The notes beneath the pieces are model-generated. The model searched no databases. It was given only the letters and a program-made list of their open reading frames with translations, and was not told the origin of the DNA. Positions 17,468 through 25,863 of a stretch of 57,275 nt of DNA are shown here, in pieces (the first letter of the stretch is position 1; every line of letters begins with the position of its first letter). The position numbers were made by a program, and so were the translations under genes. Where the stretch lies: contig NZ_JADLJS010000036.1 of the NCBI RefSeq assembly GCF_015680405.1, positions 1-57,275 on the forward strand, given 5' to 3'. Origin of the DNA: Pseudomonas pudica. Lineage in GTDB: Bacteria; Pseudomonadota; Gammaproteobacteria; Pseudomonadales; Pseudomonadaceae.

Positions 17468-17491
17468 TAAATCGTTGGTGCAGGCACTCGT
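17468..17491 (+). promoter_or_regulatory. Iron-starvation promoter of the SCP2-JmjC gene
   Basis: TAAAT (17468-17472), 16 bases, CGT (17489-17491), 36 nt before the GTG start. Its -35 is only 14 bases from the -35 of the divergent esterase promoter; the two form a palindrome-like ttagccg...cggctaa. Confidence 0.8.
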
Positions 17492-17527
17492 TATCCCTGC
17501 ACAACGAAAGACCGCCAGAGGCATACC

Positions 17528-18649
17528 GTGGACCTTCAGAGCATCCTCAGCAAACTGTTCGCCAACGCCCATGCCGTCGGCATCGAAGGCGTTTTCCAGT
17601 TCGTTTTCAGCCAGGACCGGGCCTTCTGGTCCGAGGTGCGCGACAGCAGCCGCACCGGTGCCGGCCGGCACAGCGCTCCGGACGTTACCATCGAGGTGGC
17701 CGAGCGTGACTTCATGGGCATCATGGGCGGCACTGCCAACGTAGAAGAGCTGTTCGCCAGCGCCCGCCTGAAGATCAGTGGCAACATGGGCCTGGCCACC
17801 CTGCTACCACAGATCATCAGCAACGCCCGGCGCGGCGCACCGGCGACCAAGGTATCGATGAACCAACGTTACCCGACACCGGCACGCCTCAGCGAACGGG
17901 TATCGGCCGCACAACCGGTACAGCGCGAGGTAACACGCATTGCCCGCGCCGACATGCCGCTGGCACGCTTCCAGGGCGAATACCTGGAGCACGGGACACC
18001 GGTGGTCATCAGCGATGCCCTGCAGGACTGGCCGCTGTTCAGCATGGGCCGCGAAGCCTCGCTGGAGCATTTTGCCGAACTGCAGGGCATCACCCGGCAC
18101 GGCGACTACGTGAAGAAGACCTTTTCCACCGACCGCGACTTCCGTTCCACCTCCATGGCAGACTTCATCGCCTCGCTCGATGCCCCTGCCAAACCCGGCG
18201 AAACCCCGGCCTACATGGGCAACAACATCGTGCCGGAAAAGCTGCTGAAGCTGATTCGCTACCCGCAGTACTTCGCTCGCGAGAAGTTCATTGCGCCGCG
18301 TATCTGGATCGGCCCCAAGGGCACACTGACGCCGCTGCACCGCGACGACACCGATAACCTGTTCGCACAGGTATGGGGGCAGAAGTCGTTCATCCTTGCC
18401 GCACCGCACCATCGCCCGGCTCTGGGCACCTGGTCGACCAGCCCCAAGGGCGGCCTGGACGGCTGCGACTTCAACCCTGACGCCCCGGACTACCAGCGTT
18501 TCCCGACGGCGCGCGAAGTGCCTTTCCTGCGCGTGGTGCTGCAGGCAGGTGACCTGCTATTCCTGCCCGAAGGATGGTTCCACCAGGTGGAGTCTGTGAC
18601 CACCTCGCTGTCGGTGAACTTCTGGGTGAATTCCGGGCGCGGCTGGTAG
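17528..18649 (+). CDS. SCP2 domain fused to a JmjC/cupin-8 putative Fe(II) oxygenase
   Basis: A 373-residue two-domain protein. Residues 1 to about 105 resemble a sterol-carrier-protein-2 domain (VTIEVAERDFMGIMGGTANV, then LFASARLKISGNMGLATLLP), a lipid or hydrophobic-ligand binder. Residues ~135-373 are JmjC/cupin-8: H271-R-D273 in TPLHRDDTDNL and H352 in LPEGWFHQVES form the expected Fe(II) facial triad, within typical VISDALQDWPLF and YMGNNIVPEKLL contexts. The GTG start has AGAGG 6 nt upstream. It has its own iron-starvation promoter and lies between pvdMN and pvdH. Hydroxylation of a siderophore residue or a lipid-like ligand is possible; neither is shown. Confidence 0.83.
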   Translation: MDLQSILSKLFANAHAVGIEGVFQFVFSQDRAFWSEVRDSSRTGAGRHSAPDVTIEVAERDFMGIMGGTANVEELFASARLKISGNMGLATLLPQIISNARRGAPATKVSMNQRYPTPARLSERVSAAQPVQREVTRIARADMPLARFQGEYLEHGTPVVISDALQDWPLFSMGREASLEHFAELQGITRHGDYVKKTFSTDRDFRSTSMADFIASLDAPAKPGETPAYMGNNIVPEKLLKLIRYPQYFAREKFIAPRIWIGPKGTLTPLHRDDTDNLFAQVWGQKSFILAAPHHRPALGTWSTSPKGGLDGCDFNPDAPDYQRFPTAREVPFLRVVLQAGDLLFLPEGWFHQVESVTTSLSVNFWVNSGRGW

Positions 18650-18662
18650 CCGGGATTATCAC

Positions 18663-18779
18663 GGGGCGCTTTGGGCCCCAATCGCCGGCAAGCCGGCTCC
18701 CACAGGGACTGCGCCAACCGGAAGGCTGGCGCTGTACCTGTGGGAGCCGGCTTGTCGACGATTGAGCCGCGCAGCGGCC
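18663..18779. repeat. Inverted pair of REP elements (second subtype)
   Basis: Left copy 18663-18706 (ggggcgctttgggccccaat... ggctcccacagg) and right copy 18734-18779 (tgtacctgtgggagccggct...), between convergent genes. Confidence 0.8.
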
Positions 18780-18790
18780 TCGGCAATCGA

Positions 18791-20182
18791 TCAGACCGCC
18801 GCGATCAACGCCTCGGCAAAGCGCTGCGCGACCTCATCGATCTGCTCGCCACTGATGATCAACGGCGGCAGGAAGCGCACCACCGCCCCATGCCGCCCAC
18901 CGAGTTCCAGAATCAGCCCGCGCTTGAGGCACTCGCGCTGCACCTTCGCCGCCAACTCTCGGTTGGCCGCCGGATGACCGAGCGCATCCCGCTGGCCTTG
19001 CGGGTCCACCAGCTCCACCCCGAGCATCAGCCCACGCCCGCGAACATCACCCAACTGCGGGTAATCCCGCTGCAACTGCTGCAGATGTTGGCGCAGGCAC
19101 TGCCCCATGGCCTCGGCATGCTCGGCCAGGCGATGCTCGACCAGGTAGTCGATCACCGCCGAGCCCGCCGCCATGGCCATCTGGTTACCACGGAAAGTGC
19201 CGGCGTGGGCGCCCGGTTTCCAGGTGTCCAGCCAGTCGCGGTACACCACCACTGCCAGCGGCAGGCTGCCGCCAATGGCCTTGGACAGGGTGACCACGTC
19301 CGGGACGATGCCGGCATGTTCGAAGGCGAACATTCGCCCGGTGCGGGCGAACCCGCTCTGGATCTCATCGACGATCAACGCCACGCCGGCCTGCTCGGTG
19401 ATACGGCGTACCCCCTTGAGCCACTCGATATCGGCCGGGATCACGCCGCCCTCGCCCTGCACCACCTCGAGGATCACCGCCGCCGGCAGCGGCACGCCGC
19501 TTTCCGGGTCGAGCAGCAGGGCTTCCAGGTAATGCAGGTTGGCCCTGACCCCGGCTTCACCGCCCAAGCCGAACGGGCAACGGTAGTCGTAGGGGTACGG
19601 CATGAACTGCACACCGTTGCCGAGCAAGGCCCCCAGCGGCTGCTTCGGCCCATGGCTGCCCATCAGGCTCAGCGCACCCTGGCTCATGCCATGGTAGGCG
19701 CCATGGAAGGCCAGCACGGTGCTGCGGCCGGTGGCGGTGCGTACAAGTTTCAGCGCTGCTTCCACCGCATCGGTGCCTGTCGGGCCGCAGAACTGGACCT
19801 TGGCTTCACGGCGCAACGCCTCGGGCAGCACGCCGAACAGGTCCTGGACGAAGCGGTCCTTGACTGGCGTGGTCAGGTCCAGGGTGTGCAACGGCAGCTC
19901 ATCGGCCAGTACCCGCTGGATCGCCTCGACCACCACCGGGTGGTTGTGGCCCAGCGCCAGGGTGCCGGCGCCGGCCAGGCAGTCGATGAACTGGCGCCCT
20001 TCAACATCCTCCACATGGATGCCACGGGCGCGCTTGAGTGCCAGCGGGATGCGCCGCGGGTAGCTGCGGGCGTTGGACTCCTGTTGTTGCTGGCGTTGCA
20101 GCAAGGGTGAATCGGTGAACTCGTACAAGGCACGCGGCGCGCTGGCCGGCGGGACCTGGGCAAGGCAGGAAGCGGTGGACAT
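18791..20182 (-). CDS. pvdH: L-2,4-diaminobutyrate:2-oxoglutarate aminotransferase
   Basis: Makes L-2,4-diaminobutyrate from aspartate semialdehyde, the Dab unit loaded by the last PvdL module. It is a class-III aminotransferase of 463 residues. The PLP lysine K301 is in TLSKAIGGSLP, the Asp in LIVDEIQSGFARTGRM and the cofactor phosphate site in FCGPTGTDAVEAALK, all as in DABA aminotransferases. AGGA lies 8-9 nt before the ATG. A canonical iron-starvation promoter sits upstream. It is monocistronic, bounded by REP pairs on both sides. Confidence 0.95.
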   Translation of the reverse strand: MSTASCLAQVPPASAPRALYEFTDSPLLQRQQQQESNARSYPRRIPLALKRARGIHVEDVEGRQFIDCLAGAGTLALGHNHPVVVEAIQRVLADELPLHTLDLTTPVKDRFVQDLFGVLPEALRREAKVQFCGPTGTDAVEAALKLVRTATGRSTVLAFHGAYHGMSQGALSLMGSHGPKQPLGALLGNGVQFMPYPYDYRCPFGLGGEAGVRANLHYLEALLLDPESGVPLPAAVILEVVQGEGGVIPADIEWLKGVRRITEQAGVALIVDEIQSGFARTGRMFAFEHAGIVPDVVTLSKAIGGSLPLAVVVYRDWLDTWKPGAHAGTFRGNQMAMAAGSAVIDYLVEHRLAEHAEAMGQCLRQHLQQLQRDYPQLGDVRGRGLMLGVELVDPQGQRDALGHPAANRELAAKVQRECLKRGLILELGGRHGAVVRFLPPLIISGEQIDEVAQRFAEALIAAV

Positions 20183-20232
20183 GGGTGAATCCTCGCAAGC
20201 AAGCGAAAGTGCGGGTGTTCGTCGCTTGGAAA

Positions 20233-20256
20233 ACGCTTGAGTGCGGGGAGGATTTA
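20233..20256 (-). promoter_or_regulatory. Iron-starvation promoter of pvdH
   Basis: On the minus strand: TAAAT (20256-20252), 16 bases, CGT (20235-20233), about 50 nt before the pvdH ATG. Confidence 0.83.
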
Positions 20257-20280
20257 GCGGTTGTTACTCTATTTTACTCT

Positions 20281-20393
20281 GCCTGTGCCGGCACTTTCGC
20301 GGGCTTGCCCGCTCCCACAGGGATCGCATGCATCTCAGACCCTGTGCAGTACCTGTGGGAGCGGGCAAGCCCGCGAAAGGGCCGGCACAGACA
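20281..20393. repeat. Long inverted repeat built of two REP elements
   Basis: Arms of about 40 bases (20281-20321 and 20352-20393) are almost perfectly complementary, from ctgtgccggc through ttcgcgggcttgcccgctcc to cacagg. The pair ends just before the sensor kinase stop codon. Confidence 0.85.
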
Positions 20394-20400
20394 GTGAAGA

Positions 20401-21723
20401 TCAGCTGGCCGAGCGCGCCGGCACTTGCAACAACACCCGCAACCCATCACTGCGACTGTCGAACTTCAGGCTACCGGCACAACGCTGCACGATCGCCTGC
20501 ACGATCGCCAGCCCCAACCCGCATCCACCACTCTGCCCGTTACGCCAGAAGCGCTCGGTCAGGTGCTCCAGGTCCGCCTCGGCAATCCCCGGCCCATGGT
20601 CCCGCACCATGAAGCCCACCTGGCCGTCAGCCATCTGCACCTCAAGCTCCACCGCCTCGTCGCCGCCATGGCGCAAGGCGTTGTCCAGCAGGTTGCGCAG
20701 CGCCGCAACCGCCAAGGGGGCCGGCATGCCCAGGTAGACCTGCGTAGCTGCTTCAGGCAAGCGCAGCACGATGCGCCGGTTGTCACCGCCGCCGGCATCC
20801 TGCACTGCCTGCCGGGCCACCTGCTCGGCGCTGCACTGCACGCCATCCTCGAACGACAGGCTGCCTTCCACCCGCGCCAGCATCAACAACTGCTCCAGTG
20901 TGCGATGCATGCGGTCGGCCCCCTGCTCTGCATGTTCCAGCGCCTGCTCGCGCACGGTGCCATCGGTCATCCGCGCTACCTGCAAGTGGGTCTTGATCGC
21001 CGTCAGCGGACTGCGCAGTTCATGCGCGGCATCGTCAGTCAGGCGCCGCTCACGCTCGATGGTCTGGGCAATACGCAGGAACAGCTGGTTCTGGGTTTCC
21101 AGCAACGGTTGCAGTTCGCTGGGCATGCCCGCCACCTGCAGCGGCTCGACGCTGTCCGCGCGCCGGCGGCGCAGGGCATCGCGCATGCGGTTGAGAGGCT
21201 CCAGCCCCTTGCCCAGGCCGATCCACAACAACCCCAGGCTGCCAAGGAGGGCCATCAGCACCGGCGCCGAGGCCGCCAGCAGGATCGACTGGTTCAGCGC
21301 CTCGCGCTCCATGTGCCGGTCAGCGGTGGTGATACGCACATCGCCATGGTTGTAGGTGAAGGTGCGCCACAGTGCGTCGTCGATGGTCTGGTCACGGAAA
21401 CCGCTGCGTTCATCGTCCATGACGCCATCGTGCTTGTGGTTGCTGGCGAGAATCTCGCCACGCAGCGAGCTGACCTGGCAGGCCATGCCGTCCGGCACGC
21501 TGAACTGGTCGGCGGAAAAGTGCGCTTCCCCGCCCTTGGCGGTCAGCGGCTGCGGCAGCTGGTCGATCAGCCCGGCGACCATGCGTGCCGAAGCCACCAG
21601 CCGCTGGTCGAGGGAAAACATCATCTGCTGGCGCAGGTCGCGCAGCATCCACGCGGCGGCCAGCGCCCAGATGATCACGAAGGCGCTGCCCAGGATCAGG
21701 CTCAGGCGTACCCGCAGGCTCAT
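20401..21723 (-). CDS. Sensor histidine kinase, QseC/PmrB-like
   Basis: A 440-residue membrane kinase. TM1 spans about 5-25 (LSLILGSAFVIIWALAAAWM), a periplasmic loop follows to about 150, TM2 spans about 152-175, then a HAMP-like linker. The H-box is DDAAHELRSPLTAI with phospho-acceptor H234. N, G1 and G2 boxes follow (LRNLLDNALRHG, VRDHGPGIAEADL, GGCGLGLAIV). I chose ATG 21723 because it overlaps the regulator stop by 4 nt (ATGA) and starts at the membrane anchor. The pairing matches QseBC/PmrAB-like systems; the signal is unknown. Confidence 0.92.
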   Translation of the reverse strand: MSLRVRLSLILGSAFVIIWALAAAWMLRDLRQQMMFSLDQRLVASARMVAGLIDQLPQPLTAKGGEAHFSADQFSVPDGMACQVSSLRGEILASNHKHDGVMDDERSGFRDQTIDDALWRTFTYNHGDVRITTADRHMEREALNQSILLAASAPVLMALLGSLGLLWIGLGKGLEPLNRMRDALRRRRADSVEPLQVAGMPSELQPLLETQNQLFLRIAQTIERERRLTDDAAHELRSPLTAIKTHLQVARMTDGTVREQALEHAEQGADRMHRTLEQLLMLARVEGSLSFEDGVQCSAEQVARQAVQDAGGGDNRRIVLRLPEAATQVYLGMPAPLAVAALRNLLDNALRHGGDEAVELEVQMADGQVGFMVRDHGPGIAEADLEHLTERFWRNGQSGGCGLGLAIVQAIVQRCAGSLKFDSRSDGLRVLLQVPARSAS

Positions 21724-22403
21724 GACGCCGCCTCCTCCGGCGCTTGCGCCGGGCCCAGCCGGTAGCCCAGGCCGCGCACGGTCTCGACGATGCCGTTGCC
21801 CAGCTTGCGCCGCAGGTGGTGAATATGCACGTTCAGGGCATTGCTTTCGACTTCGTCGCTGAAGCCGTACACGCAATCTTTGAGCTGCTCGCTGGACAGC
21901 ACCCGCCCGGGGTTCTGCAGCAACGCCTGGAGCAACGCCTGTTCACGCCGGGACAGGTCGACCGGCTGGCCGGCCAGGGTTGCCTCGCAGCTGCTCGGGT
22001 CATAGCGCAGCGGGCCATGTTCGATCACATTCACCGCCCGCCCGGCCACCCGCCGCAGCAGGGTGTGCAGGCGAGCAGCCAGCTCGCGCAGGTCGAACGG
22101 CTTGAGCAGGTAATCGTCGGCACCGGCCTGCAGGCCATCGACCCGGTCGGTGACCGCATCACGGGCGGTGAGCACCAGCACTGGCAGCGTCTCGCCTTTC
22201 TCGCGCAGGCGACGCAACAGCTTCAGTCCGTCTTCGTCTGGCAGGCCAAGGTCGAGGATCATCACGTCGAACTGCGCGGCCTGCAGCATCGCCCGTGCAT
22301 CGGCGGCGTTGCTCACACGGTCCACGGTCAGGCCCTGGGCGGTAAGGCCGGCGCAAATGCCGGCGGCGATCAGGTCGTCGTCCTCGCAGAGCAGAACGTG
22401 CAT
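21720..22403 (-). CDS. Response regulator, OmpR/PhoB family (QseB/PmrA-like)
   Basis: A 227-residue two-domain regulator. The receiver has the acidic cluster EDDD (7-10), phospho-acceptor D51 in MILDLGLPDEDG, and the Lys in YLLKPFDLREL. The C-terminal winged helix contains NALNVHIHHLRRKLG and VRGLGYRLG, close to the QseB/PmrA group. The ATG at 22403 places the first beta strand directly at the N-terminus. It is first in the operon with the kinase. The upstream gap (22404-22577) carries a hairpin repeat that may separate it from the molybdoenzyme operon on the same strand. Confidence 0.93.
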   Translation of the reverse strand: MHVLLCEDDDLIAAGICAGLTAQGLTVDRVSNAADARAMLQAAQFDVMILDLGLPDEDGLKLLRRLREKGETLPVLVLTARDAVTDRVDGLQAGADDYLLKPFDLRELAARLHTLLRRVAGRAVNVIEHGPLRYDPSSCEATLAGQPVDLSRREQALLQALLQNPGRVLSSEQLKDCVYGFSDEVESNALNVHIHHLRRKLGNGIVETVRGLGYRLGPAQAPEEAAS

Positions 22404-22487
22404 GGTGGGGCTCCCGGAATGGTGTGGCTGGCATTGCACCTTGGGCAGATTAAGTGGGGATTATGGACCTTTTGTGGGGTGGAGGGT

Positions 22488-22570
22488 TGTTCACCTTGCA
22501 GCGCCTGCGAAATCGAGCGCCGCCCGCGCGGCGCTCGATCTGACAGGCGCTGAAGATGTTGTGGCGAACA
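22488..22570. repeat. Dispersed hairpin repeat, copy 1
   Basis: Nested inverted arms: GCGCCTG (22501-22507) with CAGGCGC (22544-22550), and inside them ATCGAGCGCCGC (22512-22523) with GCGGCGCTCGAT (22528-22539), loop 4 nt. A weaker outer pair (TGTTCACC / GGCGAACA) flanks it. A related copy lies at 45730-45779. It is not of the REP type seen elsewhere here. Confidence 0.75.
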
Positions 22571-22577
22571 CCAGTGC

Positions 22578-23141
22578 CTAAATCAATCCCTGCGGCGTAT
22601 CTACATCCAGCAACACCCCAGCATCCTCCACTTCAACCACCACGCAACGATCCCGATGCGCTTGCACCACCGACCGAGCTCCTTCATCCCCGGCAAGCTG
22701 CCCCAGCGCCGGCCAGAAGTCGCGCCCGAAAATCACCGGGTGCCCCTGCTGCCCCGCATGGTGCGGCAACACGATGGTCGAGGCACTGGCCGCCTCGGCC
22801 AACCGACGCAAGGTTGCCGATTCGATCCAAGGCATATCACCCAGCAAGATCGCCACCGCCTGCGCCTGGCTGTTACCCAACGACCTGGCCCCGGCAGCCA
22901 GGCTATGCCCCATCCCCGACGCCGCATCCGGGCTGGCGACAATCGGGCAATCGGCAGGCAAGGCAAAATCCTCGCTCCATTCGCCCGCGCGCAACACCAC
23001 CCGCACATCATCGAACACCGCTTGGGCCCGTTCCACGCTATGTACCAGCAGGCTGCGACCATCAGCCAAGGTCGCCCGGCGCTTGTCTGAACCAAAACGC
23101 ATGCCGCGGCCTGCCGCCAATACCAGCGCAACCACGCTCAC
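22578..23141 (-). CDS. mocA: Molybdenum cofactor nucleotidyltransferase (MocA family)
   Basis: An NTP transferase of 187 residues that attaches CMP (or a related nucleotide) to molybdopterin for hydroxylases of the xanthine oxidase family. The nucleotide-binding N-terminus is LVLAAGRGMRFGSDKR; ILLGDMPWIESATL carries the metal-binding Asp, and GHPVIFGRDFWPAL is typical of the family. It begins with GTG in a 4-nt overlap (GTGA) with the xdhC stop, so it is coupled to xdhC. It is the last gene of the molybdoenzyme operon. Confidence 0.9.
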   Translation of the reverse strand: MSVVALVLAAGRGMRFGSDKRRATLADGRSLLVHSVERAQAVFDDVRVVLRAGEWSEDFALPADCPIVASPDAASGMGHSLAAGARSLGNSQAQAVAILLGDMPWIESATLRRLAEAASASTIVLPHHAGQQGHPVIFGRDFWPALGQLAGDEGARSVVQAHRDRCVVVEVEDAGVLLDVDTPQGLI

Positions 23142-24109
23142 AGCGCCCCCCGCTCGATGCCGTTGCGCACCCGCAGGATGTCGGCCAGCACCGCCAAAGC
23201 GATCTCGGCCGGGGTCTTGCTGCCCAGGTTGAGGCCGATCGGGGCGTGGATGCGACTCAGTTCGACCTCGCCCAGGCCACCGATCCGCCGCAGGCGTTCA
23301 CGGCGCTTGTCGGAGGTCGCCCGGGAGCCCATCACACCGATATAGAACGCCTCGGTGCGCACCGCTTCGAGCATCGCCAGGTCATCGATCTTCGGGTCGT
23401 GGGTCAGCGCCACCACCGCAGTGTCGGCATGGCAACCACCATGGGCGATGAACTCCGATGGCAGCTCGCGGCGCACCTCGATGCCATCCAGCCGCACGCC
23501 GTCGAGCACTTCGTCACGCGGCTCGCAGAGGATGACTTCGAAGCCCATGCCCTTGCCGAACTCGGCACAGAAATGCGCGACGCTGGAGTACCCGGCCAGC
23601 AGCAGACGCTGGGCGGCCCCCACTCGCAAGCGTACACGGGCACTTTCACGCTCCACACGCGGCCCCTGGCTGTGGTCATCGGCAAGCAGGCGCCTGCCCT
23701 CGGGCAGGCTCACTTCACGCAGCACGCGGCGCTGGCCCTGCAATGCGCTTTCCAGCTCACGCAGGTGCGCCTGCACCTCGCATTCGGCCGGCAGGTTCTC
23801 CACCAGCACCTCCAGCACGCCGCCACAGGGCAGGCGGATGCTCGAACGTGAGTCACTGCCATCGCCATAACGCACGATGGCCACTGGCTCGGGAAACTCC
23901 CCCCGGCCCACGCGCTCGAGAAAGTCGTCTTCGACGCAGCCACCGGACAGTGAACCCAGCCACTGCCCGCTGGCGTTCACCGCCAGCAGCGAGCCCGGCG
24001 CACGGGGCGCCGAGCCATAGGTGGCAAGCACCGTGCACAACCACACCCGCTGGCCACCGCACGACCACTGCAACGCCTGGCGGACCACCTGTAGATCGAG
24101 ATGCTGCAC
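23138..24109 (-). CDS. xdhC: XdhC-family molybdenum cofactor insertion protein
   Basis: A 323-residue XdhC/CoxI protein, which binds Moco, promotes its sulfuration and delivers it to a molybdenum hydroxylase. The N-terminal XdhC domain contains CTVLATYGSAPRAPGSLLAV and GSLSGGCVEDDF; the C-terminal Rossmann domain contains VVALTHDPKIDDLAML and FYIGVMGSRATSDKR. The start is GTG, with GGAG about 8 nt upstream overlapping the cytochrome gene stop. It lies between the enzyme subunits and mocA, matching a dedicated maturation role. Confidence 0.92.
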   Translation of the reverse strand: MQHLDLQVVRQALQWSCGGQRVWLCTVLATYGSAPRAPGSLLAVNASGQWLGSLSGGCVEDDFLERVGRGEFPEPVAIVRYGDGSDSRSSIRLPCGGVLEVLVENLPAECEVQAHLRELESALQGQRRVLREVSLPEGRRLLADDHSQGPRVERESARVRLRVGAAQRLLLAGYSSVAHFCAEFGKGMGFEVILCEPRDEVLDGVRLDGIEVRRELPSEFIAHGGCHADTAVVALTHDPKIDDLAMLEAVRTEAFYIGVMGSRATSDKRRERLRRIGGLGEVELSRIHAPIGLNLGSKTPAEIALAVLADILRVRNGIERGAL

Positions 24110-24112
24110 CCT

Positions 24113-25324
24113 TTACTCCGCCTTCAGCTCTGCGAGCTGCTGTACGCTCAGGTCACCGGGCAATCCACCCCAGGCCTGCCGCAGGTAGTTGACCATATCC
24201 GTCACCTGCTGGTCATCGAGCTTGTCTGCAAAGCCCGGCATCGGCTGCATGCGCTCGAAGCCGGTGAACTGCTGTTCACGGATGCCTTCGAGGATCACCT
24301 TGACCAGGTTGCGCGAGTCGGCCTGGCGCAGCACCGTGTTGCCGCGCATGGCCACGGCGATGTGCGGCTTGCCCTCGCCGTCCACTCCATGGCAGCCGGC
24401 GCAGACATTCAGGTACTGCTGGCGGCCACGCCTGGCGCTGTCGCTCATCTGCTCCAGCGCCACCGCCTGGATGGCCTTGGCCGGCGGTGGCTGGTCGCCC
24501 AGCAGGTAGGTGGCCATGGCCGCCAGATCGGCATCTTCCAGATGTTGGGTGCTGTGGTGCACCACCGGGAACATTTCGTTGAACATGCTGCCCTGGGCGC
24601 TGATGCCGTGCTTGAGGAAGGTGGTCAGGTCCGGCTGGGTCCAGCCGCGATCGGCCAGGTCCTGGGCCAGCAGGCTCGGGGCCAGGTAGCCCCCCAGCAG
24701 GCCACCGCTCAGACGCTGGTCCTGCTGCAACGCACCGATCGGGTTGCGCGGGGTATGGCACTCGCCGCAATGGCCCATGACTTCGACCATGTACTGCCCA
24801 CGCTGCCAGGCCGTGCTTTTGCCTTCGGTCGGTTGCAACTGCACGCTCTTGCCGTAGAGCATGTTCCAGCCGCTAAGTCCCTGGCGCACGTTGAAAGGAA
24901 AACGCAACGCAGTCTGCGGTGCCGGGCGGTTGATTGGCGGCACGGTCATCAGGTAAGCGAGGATCGCGTCCGAATCTTCACGCTTGATCAGGTGGTACGA
25001 GGTGTACGGCATCGCCGGGTAGAGGTTGGCACCGTCCTTGCGCTTGCCCTCGGTTACCGCGGCGAAGAATTCGTCGGCGCTGTAGTTGCCGATGCCGTAC
25101 TGCTTGTCCGGGGTGATGTTGCTGCCGTAAATGGTGCCGAACGGCGAATGGATCGGCAGGCCGCCGGCGTACGGCGCGCCGCCTTCGGCGGTGTGGCAGG
25201 CCATGCAGTCGGCCGCACGGGCCAGGTATTCACCGCGCTTGACCTGCGCCTGGTCGGCCGCCTGGGCAAGCGAGGTAAAGGCAAGGCCGAGAGCCAGCGC
25301 CAGTGCGCTACGAACAAGACCCAT
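24113..25324 (-). CDS. Tri-haem cytochrome c subunit of the molybdenum hydroxylase
   Basis: A secreted cytochrome c of 403 residues with a signal peptide (MGLVRSALALALGLAFTSLA, cleaved after QA) and three haem motifs: CMACH near 43, CGECH near 190 and CAGCH near 320. Such alcohol-dehydrogenase-type cytochromes take electrons from periplasmic aldehyde or N-heterocycle oxidoreductases to the respiratory chain. ATG 25324 gives the signal peptide and lies 2 nt past the 2Fe-2S subunit stop. It replaces the FAD subunit found in cytosolic xanthine dehydrogenases. Confidence 0.93.
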   Translation of the reverse strand: MGLVRSALALALGLAFTSLAQAADQAQVKRGEYLARAADCMACHTAEGGAPYAGGLPIHSPFGTIYGSNITPDKQYGIGNYSADEFFAAVTEGKRKDGANLYPAMPYTSYHLIKREDSDAILAYLMTVPPINRPAPQTALRFPFNVRQGLSGWNMLYGKSVQLQPTEGKSTAWQRGQYMVEVMGHCGECHTPRNPIGALQQDQRLSGGLLGGYLAPSLLAQDLADRGWTQPDLTTFLKHGISAQGSMFNEMFPVVHHSTQHLEDADLAAMATYLLGDQPPPAKAIQAVALEQMSDSARRGRQQYLNVCAGCHGVDGEGKPHIAVAMRGNTVLRQADSRNLVKVILEGIREQQFTGFERMQPMPGFADKLDDQQVTDMVNYLRQAWGGLPGDLSVQQLAELKAE

Positions 25325-25326
25325 GC

Positions 25327-25863
25327 TCAACCCTCCTTGACCAGGCCGAGGTCGTTGAGCACCGTGCGGGTGGCGTCGTAGTAACGCACGTAGCCGGTGC
25401 AACGGCAGATGTGGTGGCCCAGGCTCGCCTCGATGCGGTCTTCCACCTCGCTCTTCTTCAGCGGCTGGCGCTGGGCGGTTTCCACCAGCACCGTGGCGGC
25501 ATTGACGAAGCCCGGCGCGCAGTAGCTGCACTGGAAGGCGAACAGGTCGACGAACTTCTGCTGGATCGGGTTCAGCGTGAGGTTGCCGGCCTCGTCCTGT
25601 TTGGCATGGCCCTCGATGGTGCGGACCTTCTTGCCCTCGAAGTAATGCGCGCCGGTAATGCAGGTACGCACCTCCTCGCAGGTGCCGTCGGGGTTGTCGA
25701 CGATCACCACGCAGGCGTGGCAGATGCCCTGGCCGCAGCCCAGGCGCGAGCCGGTGAGGTTCTGGTGTTCGTGCAGGTAGTCGATCATCGCCAGGTCGTC
25801 AGGGACCTCGACCGGGCCGACCGGTTGACCGTTGAGGGTCAGTTGCAGTGGACGGTTAGCCAT
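25327..25863 (-). CDS. 2Fe-2S subunit of molybdenum hydroxylase
   Basis: A 178-residue small subunit. The plant-ferredoxin-type cluster is formed by Cys in GSRLGCGQGICHACVV, and the second cluster by CSYCAPGFVNA and HHICRCTGYVRY, as in IorA, CoxS and xanthine dehydrogenase. No signal peptide is present, so export would be by hitch-hiking with the Tat-signalled large subunit. The ATG at 25863 overlaps the end of the large-subunit gene by 8 nt. Confidence 0.94.
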   Translation of the reverse strand: MANRPLQLTLNGQPVGPVEVPDDLAMIDYLHEHQNLTGSRLGCGQGICHACVVIVDNPDGTCEEVRTCITGAHYFEGKKVRTIEGHAKQDEAGNLTLNPIQQKFVDLFAFQCSYCAPGFVNAATVLVETAQRQPLKKSEVEDRIEASLGHHICRCTGYVRYYDATRTVLNDLGLVKEG

